Assembly: GCF_009905375.1 (NCBI RefSeq)
Contig: NW_027417073.1
Span: forward strand, 1-64,000
Reading direction: 5' to 3'
DNA length: 64,000 nucleotides
Origin: Apium graveolens
Taxonomy: Eukaryota > Streptophyta > Magnoliopsida > Apiales > Apiaceae
Below, one piece after another: positions 25,205 through 36,480 of the stretch. Within the stretch, counting starts at the first letter, position 1. Each line of letters starts with the position of its first letter. The notes below the pieces were generated by a model that saw only the letters and a program-made list of their open reading frames with translations, had not been told where the DNA came from and made no database searches. Both the position numbers and the translations under genes were made by a program.

Positions 25205-25545
25205 ACTTTTATCACTAACAGACTTTTTCTGCAGATCTAAGTGAAACTTCTATTCTATTTGATAAACTCATCACCATAAATCTCAATGAAGCTTGAAGCT
25301 GCAGACAGTGTTCCAAATGGACAATGACAGCAGATTGAACAATGTGCATTTAGTTGGAATCTTCTTCCTGGAGATAATGTCAAAAAAGGGGGGGAATATA
25401 TATCTAAATGCCAAAACAGCTAATGGATATTGAATAAATCTAAATGCAACTCAACAAAAGAAGACCTGATAGGAAAATTGGTTTTTTTATTTAGTTAAAG
25501 TTTTGACATCATCAATCAGAACGTGTGCATAATTTCATAATGAAC

Positions 25546-25559
25546 AAGTTGGGGGAGAT
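25546..25559 (+). promoter_or_regulatory. polypurine tract of G
   Basis: AAGTTGGGGGAGAT directly before the LTR, the same tract as in elements C and F. Confidence 0.85.
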
Positions 25560-25904
25560 TGTAATATATAATAGATGATGTCAAAGATTACTGGAGCTAA
25601 CAATGTCATTAATATCTATAATCTGAGTAGAAGATTAATGAACAGTTATTTTCAGTAATTAGTTAAGCTTGGGGTCAACCCTAAGTAAGTTGTATTGTTA
25701 TCTAAATTTGTATTTTGTACTTGTAACACTTTAAGTCTGTAAAAAATGCAAAGGAGCAGACTGAAGTCTTTTTTCTAAAACATTATCAAGCCTAAGGATT
25801 CCATCTGGAAAAAGATCAAGAAGATCATGCCTCAAAAGAATTTTGAAGAAGCTTGGAGTTGAATAAATCTGTTTGGAGAAAAATGTTCTTAGTCAAGATC
25901 TCTA

Positions 25905-26480
25905 CAAGTCACAGATTTAATGTTATAGAGAAGTCATTCGAGAACTCCAGAATGGCTTATCGAGAAGTCATTCAAACTCCAGAGAGTACCGAAGGAGGAG
26001 CAATATCTACTCGATGGATGAGCAACTTCTACTCGATGGATGAGCAGTGTCTACTCGATGGATCAGCAATATCTACTCGATGGATGAACAATATCTACTC
26101 GATGGATAAGCAATGTCTACTCGACAGATAAGCCATCACTACTCGATGGATAAGCAATATCCACCGGGAGTAGAGAAGTCAGGAAAGCTACTCGAGAACT
26201 CAAGAAGATATCAACAAACCAATTTGAAGAACTGTAGATTGGAGATATCGACAAGTCATTCCTTCACTAGAGAACTCATAGTTATCGACAAGTCTATATT
26301 TATTCGATAACTCAGAGATATCTACAAGTCAAAGTGAAGATATGGAGACTAGAGATCTCGACAAGCTGAAGACCTCTACAAGCCAAACTCATTATGGAGT
26401 GCTAGAGATCTCGATAAGCCTATGTACTTATCGAGATGTCAAGTGTTCTATTAATTCAAACTGGAGATCTCGAAGTACAG
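25905..26480 (+). repeat. TCGANAANTC-type motif cluster in G LTR
   Basis: Many copies of short variants (TCGAGAACTC, TCGAGAAGTC, TCGACAAGTC, TCGATAAGC). The inner part (26005-26160) is a run of about six units of roughly 24 bp built on CTACTCGATGGATGAGCAA. Confidence 0.85.
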
Positions 26481-26681
26481 TCTCAAAGTACAGAATTGCA
26501 GATCAGTTTAATATCCAAGATAAACAATCAACAAACACTCCAACAGCTGGATTGACAAGTCTACAAAAAGCAGCTTGATGAGTGTGCAATATCAATGGCA
26601 AAGATTAACTGACAGAGGAAGATTAAAGTAAACACGGGATGCCAAAGATATGCTAAGCCAGAAATGGAATATTTGCTTTTC

Positions 26682-26690
26682 TATAAATAG
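26682..26690 (+). promoter_or_regulatory. TATA box in G LTR
   Basis: TATAAATAG; the LTRs of element C have the same sequence or one close to it in the equivalent place. Confidence 0.6.
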
Positions 26691-27076
26691 AAATGACATG
26701 TGACAGTTTAGAAAAGTTAATAGCATGTTTATTATCCATTGTGTAAACCAGCAGTTAACTGAGATATAAAGTTAACACTGGTCTTCTAGTTAGAAGTAAT
26801 TATTTAGATCAAAATTCTTGTAACACTCTCGAGAAGAAGCTGAGCTCTTTAACTTCAAAGAGCTTAGAAATTTTGTAGCAAAACATCTTAATTTTTAATA
26901 CAAAAATTAAGTGAGTTTTGAAGATCTGTGTTCTTTGTTTTCTGCAAGCTTATATTCTGCATGAACACTTTTCTATACAACATTTAATTTACTTTGTTCA
27001 ACCATTAACCTTCAAGAAAAGCCTAAAATCAGAAAAACACATTCACCCCCCTCTGTGTGTGATTCATTACCTAAAA

Positions 27077-27447
27077 AAACCCAATAAAGAATATTTATAA
27101 CCAAATCATCCAAACAAAACGAAAAAGACGTGACTCAAAGTCCCCTAACCCAACTTAAGGCATATAGACACAAATTATAGTCCCAACAACTTCCCCAATA
27201 TACATAAGTCGATCATCACATCTATTAACCTTCACCGTTAGGCTCATTCGCCCGTTTCCCTTGTCATGTAGTTTCTTATATACAAATATTTACATTTTTC
27301 GCAAAATATCAACCAATTCTAAAAACTTATCAATCAAAATCCCAATGTTTAATATGCTAATGAATGAATGTTTTAAAATTATATTCTTACTAAAAATGAT
27401 AGAGATTATTATAAATCAGAGAAAAATATGATGTAAATGGTAGTATG
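27077..27447. other. unannotated AT-rich DNA
   Basis: No gene, repeat or element was recognised between the LTR of G and the first hAT element. Confidence 0.6.
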
Positions 27448-27455
27448 GTGTAACT

Positions 27456-28377
27456 TAGAGCTGCACATAAACAGAGTCGAGCCGAATTCTGTGCAAGCCG
27501 AGCTTATTTTATTTTTTAAACGAGATAAACTGAACTGAGTTTAATAATCGAGTCAAAAGTGATGTTCAAACTCGGCTCGTTTCTAAACGAACCAAGCCCA
27601 AACCGAACTCGAATTTGTTCACGAACAACCGAGTTGAGCCGAACTCGAGTCGAGTTGTCCATTAATAGTTCACATATATTCGACAAATCTTAAAGTATAA
27701 TTTATAATTTTACAAGTTGTATCGAGATCAAATATTAGTCTTATATTACAATTATATACGCACACTCACACTCTATACTTGTCTTTTAATCGATCTAATT
27801 TTATTTTTCAAGACGAGTTTTAGGAATATATCCAATTTAATTTTAAATTATTGAGACATTCGTAGCTTTAGAAAATGTACAATACTTTTTAAACCACCGT
27901 TATCGAAATTTTATTATATTTTGATATTTTACTTAAATTTGGTTTATGTAAGTTACAAGTTATTTAATAGTGTTTATGAAAATTTGAAGAATTGAAGATG
28001 AATATATTATGATAACGATATTTAATAGTTTTCTTACAAAAAACTAAGTGTTAAATTTAGAAAAATAAACAAAAACTCTAATATATACTAATAAAAATAT
28101 TTTAGTGATTAATCATAATTTATTATTAGTGATATATATAAACTTTATTCGAGTAGAGTCGAGTTATTAAATTCGAGCCGAATTCGAGTCGTGTCCGAGC
28201 TAATTGAGCCGAGTCCATGTCGAACAAACAAAAAGCTCGTCTCGGCTCGTTTACTCACCCGATCGCATTTTCATGTTCATGAACGCCTCGTTTAAAGAAA
28301 ACGAGCCGAGTTGAGTTTATTTAAACCAGTCTATCCCGAGTTTTGTTTACAAACGACTGTGTTTGTTTGCAACCCTA
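27456..28377. mobile_element. hAT-type non-autonomous element 1
   Basis: A 922-bp element with an exact 8-bp target duplication GTGTAACT (27448-27455 and 28378-28385). The ends are imperfect inverted repeats: TAGAGCTGCACATAAAC on the left and, reversed, TAGGGTTGCAAACAAAC on the right. Subterminal regions are rich in GAGCCGA/CTCGGCTC and CGAACTCGAG words. No open frame for a transposase. The 8-bp duplication and TAGRG ends are typical of the hAT superfamily. Confidence 0.85.
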
Positions 28378-28385
28378 GTGTAACT

Positions 28386-28987
28386 AACTGCACGATTCAT
28401 ATGAAAAAATTTGTAACTGCCGCAATAAAAGTTTATAACTGCTAACTTATTAAATAAAAAAATAAAATACTGTTTTTATCGTTCTAAATTATTGTCTTAT
28501 TATTTTATAGAAATAATAAAATACTATTTTTTCAAAACAAATTTGTGATTTTCCTATTATCTAGATATTTTCAAAAATAAAGTTACAACAAGAAACAACC
28601 AAAGGTAATTTTTTTAAAATTTGTTCATGGTTGTATTAAGATTGTATTTGATATAAACTATGCAACTTGTTAAGTAACGTATTATGCGATCAAAGACGAT
28701 TATAACTAAAAAATGTTAGTATACACAAATTTGTTCCCAAATGTTAGCTATTCTCTCATAAATAATATGAATCTCTCATACATACATACATATGAGATAT
28801 ATGAATAAAATCGTGCAATGTATCAGTTGGGAACATTTTTTATATGCATTTCAAAATTGCTCTTATAATTAACAAATTTTAAAGTTGGATTTGTAGTGAA
28901 TTTTGATCAATTTCAGTTGTAAATATGATGACGAAGTTGCAATTTGTTTCTTGCAAAAAAATAAATAAATCAAAATATGGTATATTT
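28386..28987. other. unannotated AT-rich DNA
   Basis: Nothing recognised beyond simple AT-rich sequence and a short CATA run (28777-28792). Confidence 0.6.
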
Positions 28988-29690
28988 CACTACACCATAA
29001 GTGCTCAAATGCTATGCTTTTTTTGAGTGTTGCAAGAAAAATGTTCTCTTAGGTATGATTTTGCTTAATTTTATCCAACACTAGTCAAAAAGCATTGCAT
29101 TAAACAGAAATGTACTGTTTTGGTAAAATTATTAGTGTTGTGACGTGCAACACCACGTTTAAGCGTTGCATTATACTAATTATTTTTTGAGATTATAAAA
29201 ATAGATATATTATCAAAGCAAATACAATAAGTTTAACATTTTAGTCATTTATTTCCTTAAAATATAAAATGTAATATTTTAATTTAATTTAACATATTTA
29301 GACATACATTTATATAAGTTTAAATCGTATTTTAAATTTTTGTAAAATTATAAATTTTGAAAATTAAAAAAATCTATTTTTTTAAAATCAAAATATAGTT
29401 TTTTTCGTTTAAGCGTTTCATTATATTAATTATTTTTGAGATTATAAAAATAGATATATTATCAAAATAAATACAATAACTTTAAAATTTTAATCATTTG
29501 TTTAAAATATAAAATATAGTATTTTATTTAATTAAACGTATTTAGATATACATTTTATATAAGTTTAAATCGTATTTTTAATTTTTGTAAAATTATAAAT
29601 TTTGAAAATTAAAAAAATGTAAAAAAACAATATTTTTAATTAAAATATAAGTTTTTTAAAAAAATGCAAAGCTAGTAGTTGAAACTGATC
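28988..29690. mobile_element. possible CACTA-type terminus and derived repeat
   Basis: Starts CACTACACCATAAGTG, like CACTA (En/Spm) element ends, followed by repeated AGYGTTGCA-type words in both directions (29015-29170), as in CACTA subterminal regions. No matching inverted end (CTTATGGTGTAGTG) was seen downstream, so the right limit is arbitrary and the call is tentative. Confidence 0.3.
29156..29640. repeat. 250-bp direct duplication
   Basis: Two diverged copies start CGTTTAAGCGTT at 29156 and CGTTTAAGCGTTTCATTA at 29406. Both continue with GAGATTATAAAAATAGATAT and TATAAGTTTAAATCGTATTT. The period is 250 bp. Confidence 0.8.
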
Positions 29691-30862
29691 TTAGACACAG
29701 AGACTCTTGGTGAAACTCTACACCACGCGAAACAACTATTATTTTGTTTAAAAAATAGAAATATAATATATGCACTTAATATTTTGACTCCATGACCCAA
29801 ATTTTGGGTAGACAAAACTCCCCCCATTAGAAAAATTTTGGGCAAAATCTCCCCCCTTTCTCACTCTCATTTTCCCCTTCGTCGCTCTCATTTCGGACAA
29901 AACTCATCAGGTAATCTTCTCCCTCCCCCTCCCCCTCCCTCTCCCTCTCCCTCTCCCCTCTCCTCTTTCCCTCTCTTTAATTTCTATTACATATCATTTG
30001 CAAGATATTAAAAAAAAAGATAACAAGAGTTCTAATTTGATCAAATTATAACAAATTGTTATAATTTACTATGACAATAAAACTTAATAAGTAAAACAAG
30101 TTATAATTTGATCGTCATTTGGTTCAACTATAAAAAAGATAACAAGAGTTAGATATTCCAAAATACAACAATAGTTAGATATTCTATAAAAAATACTAGA
30201 TTCAAATCCTCTTAACAGTATAATTAAAATATGTTTATTTGCCAAAAATCCAAAGTTTGACCTCCCAAATAAAAATATTGAAATTTAGAATTTTCTACTA
30301 TTAGCATGGCATGTTTATCAATTCGAGTAATATCAAGTCGACGGAGATTCAATTTATTGGCTAATTAGTCAATAAATCAATAGTAGTTAATTAAATAATA
30401 TATAATAATAATATATCTTTTTCCCTTCTTCTACTAATGTATTTACGTACGTAAGCTGACTATACATATAAATATAAATAAATCATATTACATGCATATT
30501 CAATTTTAATTAATTTATAAATGCATAAAGACTTCCACTTAAAGATGGAAGTTGTATGGTAAAACCTCCATAAATTAATAATCTCTCATAAGAATTTTTC
30601 TCAGTCCTAATTGGACCAGTTTAAAAATTGATCAATTTTGATAAAATAATAATATAATATTTTTTTTATAAAATTCCTACATAGATATTTGGTCCTAATA
30701 AATTCATAAATTAATAAATCTTCTTAATTATAAAAAAAAATTATATTACAACTTTGTAAAAATATGATTATATTATTGTTTATTTTTTCACAGTTTAAAT
30801 ATTTTTGAAACTTAACCATAATTCGGTTTATTATATTCTTCATTATTTGGGTTGATATTTTC
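29691..30862. other. unannotated DNA with a pyrimidine tract
   Basis: AT-rich sequence with a CT-rich low-complexity stretch at 29911-29977 (repeats of CCCCCT and CCCTCT). A segment at 30555-30720 resembles a common plant repeat (GTAAAACCTCCATAAATTAA, followed later by TTTGGTCCTAATAAATTC), but I could not define its ends. Confidence 0.5.
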
Positions 30863-31804
30863 TAGGACCGTAAACGGACCAAGTTGTTCGTTAAGATTGC
30901 TCGAGTTCGCTTGAGTCGAGCTCGATAAACTCAGTTCGACAGTCTACCGAACTCAAGTTCAGACAAATTTTTTTTATCCGTTAAGCTTAACGAACGAACT
31001 GGTGTTCGACTTCTGTTCAACAAGAGTTCGCCCGAGTTCGTTCGGCTCGAGTTCGTTCGAGAAAAAGAGAAAAAAAATAATTAATAAATAATGATAAGAT
31101 TACATTCATCAAAACTAGTTGGTATCTCATTACATTCGTCCATTAGATTTCTAAACCATTTATTCAAGTACTTAACATAAATATAAACTAGGTCGTTACA
31201 CATAAAACACACACAAAAGTTAAATAAATAATCCAAAACCTAGCCTTCGAACCATAAATAGTCATGTTCTGTCTCTTAAGTGCACAAACAATATCAGAAT
31301 TTCAATCAAACAATCGAAGTGCGGAATGCAAAAAAACAAAGAAAATGCATGAGAAGTTAATACAATCCTAAAAATTCATGAGAGTCGAATAAAAGATGTG
31401 TCCGACTTAAACATTCTTACATCGTTAATAGAGTCGATCTTTAACTCTCAATTTCTCAATTTCTTGATCTCAGAGTCGGTGATCATCTTTATAGTCGTAT
31501 GTATCTATATCTAATATATTGTCGATTCAATTGTTTTAGTTTTGTTTTGAATCCTTAATTATTCAATTGGTCCACAAGACCCACACATGAAAAGTGGGAC
31601 CAAATTAAAGGTTGTTTAATTTTGATTGGAATTACAAATTAAAGGCCCATAAAATATATTTGTCATTCTTTTTAACGAGCTGTTCGAACTCGTTCAGTTC
31701 GTTAAGTTCGTGAACAACTCATTTTCGGTTCGAGGACAACTGAACTTGATTTTGTACAAAGAATATTGTTCGCTAATATTAACGAACATTCTTTGACAAC
31801 CCTA
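30863..31804. mobile_element. hAT-type non-autonomous element 2
   Basis: A 942-bp element. The left end is TAGGACCGTAAACGG with TTGTTCGTTAAG close by; the right end, reversed, is TAGGGTTGTCAAAGAATG with TTCGTTAA close by. The flanking 8-mers ATATTTTC (30855-30862) and TTATTTAC (31805-31812) agree at six of eight bases, as expected for an old target duplication. Subterminal words such as GAACTCG and GTTCGTTCG are frequent, and there is no transposase frame. Confidence 0.65.
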
Positions 31805-31812
31805 TTATTTAC

Positions 31813-32086
31813 GAACATGATTAAAAAGTTGTCGAGTATCTTTGATTCATTAAGTGTTTTTTACGCATCGTAAACATTATTTTCAAGAATGGAATTCACA
31901 ATTTCTTGTGGACTCTTGACATGTGGATCACATTTATTCTATTTAAATATATATAAATGAAATGTATCTTTATTTGATATCAAAAACTCTAAAAAATGAT
32001 AACAAAAATTATTAGTTCTAAACAATACATGCAATTTACTAAATAATTATTATTGTTGTAGTTAATATAGTTTAAACCTCGTGCTA
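31813..32086. other. unannotated AT-rich DNA
   Basis: No feature recognised. Confidence 0.6.
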
Positions 32087-32094
32087 TGCACAAG

Positions 32095-33244
32095 TAGTGG
32101 TGAGCATTCGAAAATTTGGTTACCGAACCGAAATTATTTTGGATATCCAAATTACCAAAAATATAAAATTACTTTTTCAAATACAGATGCGAATTAATTT
32201 TGAATGGGAACCGCATTATTATCAATTCGGTTCGGAATCCAATTATTCCAAAAAGCCAAATATTTTACTAGAAATTTTTAAAACCTCTTTCTTATGGAAT
32301 AATTTATTTTTATTAGAGTTAAGTTGATCATATAATATATTTTTATAACAAAAATAAAATTAAACAAAATTTTTTTAAAATAGAATATATAAAAATAGAG
32401 CCTGCAAGGGTTGATTCAGCTGGTTAAAGAGGGGATAACTATCCTCTTGGTCACATGTTCGAATCCCACGGGAGGAGAATTTATGATTATGCCTCGTGAG
32501 TCAGAGCATGTTACTTAAATACAGTTTACCTTGGTTCACATGGTTTGCAGGCTATTGCGAGAGCCCGTAGGATTTACCCAGTGCGCACCCGAAGGGTAGC
32601 GGCTGCGGGTTACCTACGATAAAAAAAAAAAATATATAAAAATAGAGAGAGACGAGTAGATCAATCATAACTTATCGAAAACAACAACAATCTGATAAAC
32701 AAACATACAAATAACATATAGTGTACGATAAATAAGTAAAAAAAAGATTATATTTATAGTTTGTTATTGTTTATCGTGTTTCAAATATAATATACTCCCT
32801 CTATTTTTATATATTTGTCGTTTAAATTTTCTGCATGTAATTTAAAGTGGTTTGACCGAGTAGTTAAAATGGTTATTTTTAAAAAATTATTTTTGTGAAT
32901 TTTAGTATAGGTTATGTATTTTTATTCAAAAAATAATCATTTTTACGACCCAGTCAACGCACATTGAGATGTGTGCAGAAAAGTCAAACGGAAACTATAT
33001 AAAAACAGATGGAGTAACTGATAATTTAAAAAATTGTATATAACGAATAAAACATATTTTTTTTACAAAAAACTAGATTTATTGGTTGAGATAAATCCAA
33101 AAATCCATTAAAAAACCAAAACTCCGAATAATCTAATAGGCATTCCATATACTGAACCATATTTTGTCAGTTCGATATCCGAATCAAAATATTTCGAATA
33201 TATCCATTCGGTATATGGATATCCGAACCGAATGCTCACCCCTA
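32095..33244. mobile_element. hAT-type non-autonomous element 3
   Basis: A 1150-bp element with an exact 8-bp target duplication TGCACAAG (32087-32094 and 33245-33252) and inverted ends: TAGTGGTGAGCATTCG on the left and, reversed, TAGGGGTGAGCATTCG on the right (15 of 16 match). Subterminal CGAACCGAA words occur near both ends. It contains a nested SINE. Without the SINE and its duplicated target it would be about 900 bp, close to the other two hAT elements here. Confidence 0.9.
32401..32631 (+). mobile_element. tRNA-derived SINE
   Basis: A 231-bp SINE nested in hAT element 3. It shows an RNA polymerase III A box (TGATTCAGCTGG, 32412-32423) and B box (TGTTCGAATCC, 32456-32466), a tRNA-unrelated body, and a poly(A) tail. 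An exact 16-bp target duplication, ATATATAAAAATAGAG, flanks it (32385-32400 and 32632-32647). Such long duplications and the A-tail are the marks of LINE-driven insertion. Confidence 0.9.
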
Positions 33245-33252
33245 TGCACAAG

Positions 33253-33827
33253 TTCCCGTTTATATATATATATATTCATTATTTTATATATCCACTATAT
33301 TAGAGGCACAAATCTTGAATTTTCTTAAATTTTTTCATTTAAATTGATCCCTAATTCAGAAATTAAATTTTATAAATTTTATTTATAAAATAATATAACA
33401 ACTTTAATATATTTTATGTAAATATATAATAATTATAAATTTGTAATAAACATTATAAAATAATTAGAAAGAAGTCGTCATGGTTATTTGAGAAGATAAA
33501 TTGTGACAATAGTTTAGCATGGGACCAAGTCTGGTAGTTAGCAATTTAGTAGGTGTATAAGAGTATTTATTTAATATATTTTTTATTTTAAATAACCAAA
33601 ATGAAGGGGATAATAGTTGAAACAAATTATACTATATTCCGTTTCTTATATTTTAATATAGATCACTATTATGATTATAGTTAATTTTGGAAGGATATAC
33701 AACTTTAACCGATATAAATTATTAATATCAATTTTATCAGAACTAATTAAAATGGTTAATACATGATTAAAATTATAATGAAAAATATTATATATAAAAA
33801 TGTTATATGGTATTAAAAAGATTATTA

Positions 33828-33858
<31 letters not shown>

Positions 33859-34299
33859 AAGTCTGTGTATGGCAACTTCTATGTACTAAACTATAATAAG
33901 TAAAACTTATGATAATTTGTAGTTAAGTTGTGCTTTCATGATTATACTTTTCAATAACAGTCGTTAGATTTTTAAAACAAGTTAATGAGAATCGTTAGAG
34001 GTATGTTAAAATTATTCTAAGCAATGAGCTCATGTTTAAATTCCAATAACAACACCCATTACTCATTAACATTAAGATCATTCTATACGGTTGTTTCAGG
34101 TTCGAATCACATCAACACCATATATTGATTAACATATTAAATATATGTTAATATACTTTATTTGATTTTAATTATATATTAAATACACTTAAATCAAATT
34201 ATTATTATATAGTAATTGATTTTTGTACTATATTATTTATAAAATTTTATAAAATTTATATGTTGTGCAAGACATGCCTATATTATAACAAGACTAAGT
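33253..34299. other. unannotated AT-rich DNA
   Basis: No gene or element was defined. It contains a TA microsatellite (33829-33854). Confidence 0.55.
33829..33854. repeat. (TA)n microsatellite
   Basis: About 13 consecutive TA units. Confidence 0.95.
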
Positions 34300-34375
34300 C
34301 AAACTGACAACCTTAAGAATTAGTTATATGATAGTTTAAATCTATATTTTATATTATATTACTTGAGTTTGTAAA
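34300..34375 (+). repeat. LTR fragment H, left part
   Basis: The sequence before element C (GTTATATGATAGTTTAAATC ... TTGTAAA) resembles the equivalent part of the G LTR around 25690-25745, and the LTR continues on the other side of C at 46292. The upstream limit is uncertain. Confidence 0.45.
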
Positions 34376-34770
34376 TGTTAGATATGAATACAACACGGGG
34401 GGGGGGGGGGGGTGAATGTGTTTTGGCTTAAATATTTATTTTTTGATCGACTTTGGCTTTAGCAATTGGTTATTATCAATGATTTGGTAGAATAGATGTT
34501 AAATATAAATAATAATGCAAATATGTAAAACAAAGATCTTCAAAACTCACTTAAATTTTATATTAAAAATCAAGCAGTGTTTTGCTACAAAATCTCTAAG
34601 TTCTTGGTTTAGAACTTAGCTTCTTTCTTGAGAGAGAATACAAGATTTTCTATCTAGATTCTTACAACTGACTAAGGACCAGTGTTAACTTTATAACTCA
34701 GTTAACTGCTGGTTTACACAGTGTGTAATAAGACATGCTATTAGATTTTCTAAACTGTCACTTGTCATTT

Positions 34771-34779
34771 CTATTTATA
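34771..34779 (-). promoter_or_regulatory. TATA box in C 3' LTR
   Basis: TATAAATAG on the minus strand; the 5' LTR has TATAAATAT at 45205-45213. Confidence 0.6.
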
Positions 34780-35009
34780 GAAAAACAGATCTTCCATTTC
34801 TGGCTTAGCATATCTTTAGCATCCCGTATTTACTTTAATCATCCTTTGTCAGTTAATCTTTACCATTAATCTTGCACATCTCTCAAGCTGCTTTTTGTAG
34901 ACTTGTCAATTCAGCTGTGTGAATTGTTTGTTGATTTGCAACCTTGGATATTGAACTGTTCTGCAATTCTGTAATTAGAGAAATTGCTTCACTTCGAGAT
35001 CTCCAATTA

Positions 35010-35345
35010 AGCTGTAGAGAACTCGACAACTCGATAAGCATGTTGGCTTGTCGATATCTCTGAAACTTTATTGTTGACTTGACTTATCGACAACTCTGAG
35101 TTCTCTAGTGAATTTTGGTTTATCGATAACTCAAAGTTCTCTAATGGACTTTGGCTTATCGATAACTCAGAGTTCTCTAATGAATGTATACTTGTCGATA
35201 TCTCTGAGTTCTCGAATGGGTATCTGACTTGTCGATATCTCCAATAGCATTTCCTGAGTTCTCGATAGACAATTCCTGAGTTCTCGATAGTTCTTTCTGA
35301 GTTCTCGATAGGTCTTTCTGAGTTCTCGATAGGTCTTTCTCTATA
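35010..35345 (-). repeat. TCGANAANTC-type motif cluster in C 3' LTR
   Basis: About a dozen or more variants, seen on the plus strand as GAGTTCTCGATAG, CTTGTCGATATCTC and TTATCGATAACTC. The end of the cluster is a regular run of GAGTTCTCGATAGGTCTTTCT units. Confidence 0.85.
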
Positions 35346-35639
35346 AAACTAATTCTGTGACTTGTAGAGATCTTGACTTAGAATGTTTTTCACCAAATAA
35401 AATTATTCAACTCCAAGCTTCTTCATAATTCTTCAGAGGCATGATCTTCTTGATCTTCTTCCAGATAGAATTCTTAGGCTTGACACTGTTTAGGGAAAAA
35501 TGCTCCAGTCTGCTCCATTTACATTTTACAGATATTAAGTGTTAGAAGTATAAATTACAGATTAAGGTTACAATACAACTAATCTTAGGGTTGGCCCCAA
35601 GTTTAACTGATTGCTAATGACATTGTCAGCATCAGTAAT

Positions 35640-35810
35640 CTTTGACATCAGATCATTGAAGATTAATGACATTGTTAGCTCCAGTAATCTTTGACAGTAA
35701 TCTTTGACATCAGATCATTGAAGATTAATGACATTGTTAGCTCCAGTAATCTTTGACATCAGATCATTGAAGATTAATGACATTGTTAGCTCCAGTAATC
35801 TTTGACATCA
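35640..35810 (-). repeat. tandem array at the 5' end of C 3' LTR
   Basis: About three units of roughly 60 bp containing ATCAGATCATTGAAGATTAA and GTTAGCTCCAGTAATC. The 5' LTR has a matching array (46070-46260) in which the units differ slightly, so the array has changed since insertion. Confidence 0.8.
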
Positions 35811-35826
35811 TCTATTATATATTACA

Positions 35827-35841
35827 ATCTCCCCCAACTTG
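35827..35841 (-). promoter_or_regulatory. polypurine tract of C
   Basis: AAGTTGGGGGAGATT on the minus strand directly before the 3' LTR. Confidence 0.85.
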
Positions 35842-36480
35842 TTCATTATGAAATTATGCACAAGTTCTGATTGATGATGTCAAAACTTTAACTAAATGCA
35901 GAAACCAAAACCAATCTTCCCATCAGGTCTTCTTTTGTTGAGTTGCATTTAGATTTATTCAACATCCATTAGCTGTTTTGGCATTTAGATATATATTCTC
36001 CCCCTTTTTGACATTATCTCCAGGAAGAAAGATCCAGCTAAATGCACATTGTTCAAGCTGCTGTCATTGTCCATTTGGAACACTGTCTGTAGCTTCAAGC
36101 TTCATTGAGATTCATGGTGATGAGTTTATTAAAAATAATAGAAGTTTCAATTAGATCTGCATAAAAAGTCTGTCAGTGATAAAAGTCCTAAGCTCTCTGT
36201 TCTTTTGAATAAGTAGTCTCACCAATTCTCACTACACTAGTCTCATGACTTCTGAGAGTCAGAGTTCCCTCACAAGGATTACTAAATCCATACACTCATC
36301 TACCTCTCCTTTTTTCAGGAAGGATCCTGCCTCTCTTATTCTTTGTTTTTCACTCAATTTTTTTTCTTATCCTCACATGAAAGGCTCAAATGTTGTTTGA
36401 CCTACAGAAATAAGAGGCGGCTGAGAAGAGTTAATCTGTGATCATATGATTAGAGGAAGACCATATAGGGCTAATCATAC

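Larger units (their letters stand above)
25205..27076 (+). mobile_element. Ty1/copia element G, 3' end
   Basis: The 3' end of a plus-strand copia element: about 350 bp of post-pol sequence, a polypurine tract, and one LTR. The post-pol part matches the minus-strand copy in element C (about 35845-36190), so G belongs to the C family. Everything upstream was replaced by gypsy copy A. Confidence 0.8.
25560..27076 (+). repeat. 3' LTR of copia element G
   Basis: An LTR of about 1.5 kb starting TGTAATATATAATAG. Its 3' end has decayed (CATTACCTAAAAA, where CTAACA is expected), so the end is accurate to a few bases only. It has a TATA box, a C-tract before its end (TTCACCCCCCTCTGTG), and a cluster of TCGANAANTC motifs. 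The central part resembles the LTRs of elements C and H. Confidence 0.8.
34376..35826 (-). repeat. 3' LTR of copia element C
   Basis: On the minus strand it starts TGTAATATATAATAG at 35826 and ends ATATCTAACA at 34376. Near its end is a 16-base G run (34397-34412 on the plus strand). Cluster of TCGAGAACTC-type motifs at about 35010-35345. A tandem array of units containing TTGACATCAGATCATTGAAG lies at 35640-35810. Confidence 0.95.

Noticed and set aside
25905..26480. CRISPR-like array
   Set aside because: The repeats are short, degenerate and irregularly spaced, the spacers are not unique, and the context is a plant LTR.
29911..29977. core promoter of a host gene at the CT-rich tract
   Set aside because: Pyrimidine-rich tracts can mark plant 5' untranslated regions, but no open frame or splice structure follows.
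32401..32480. tRNA-like sequence with A and B boxes
   Set aside because: The body continues far beyond tRNA length, ends in poly(A) and has a 16-bp target duplication, so it is a SINE and not a tRNA gene.
36361..36480. host gene exon near the end of element C
   Set aside because: The region lies inside a complete element with matching target duplication, so it belongs to the element.
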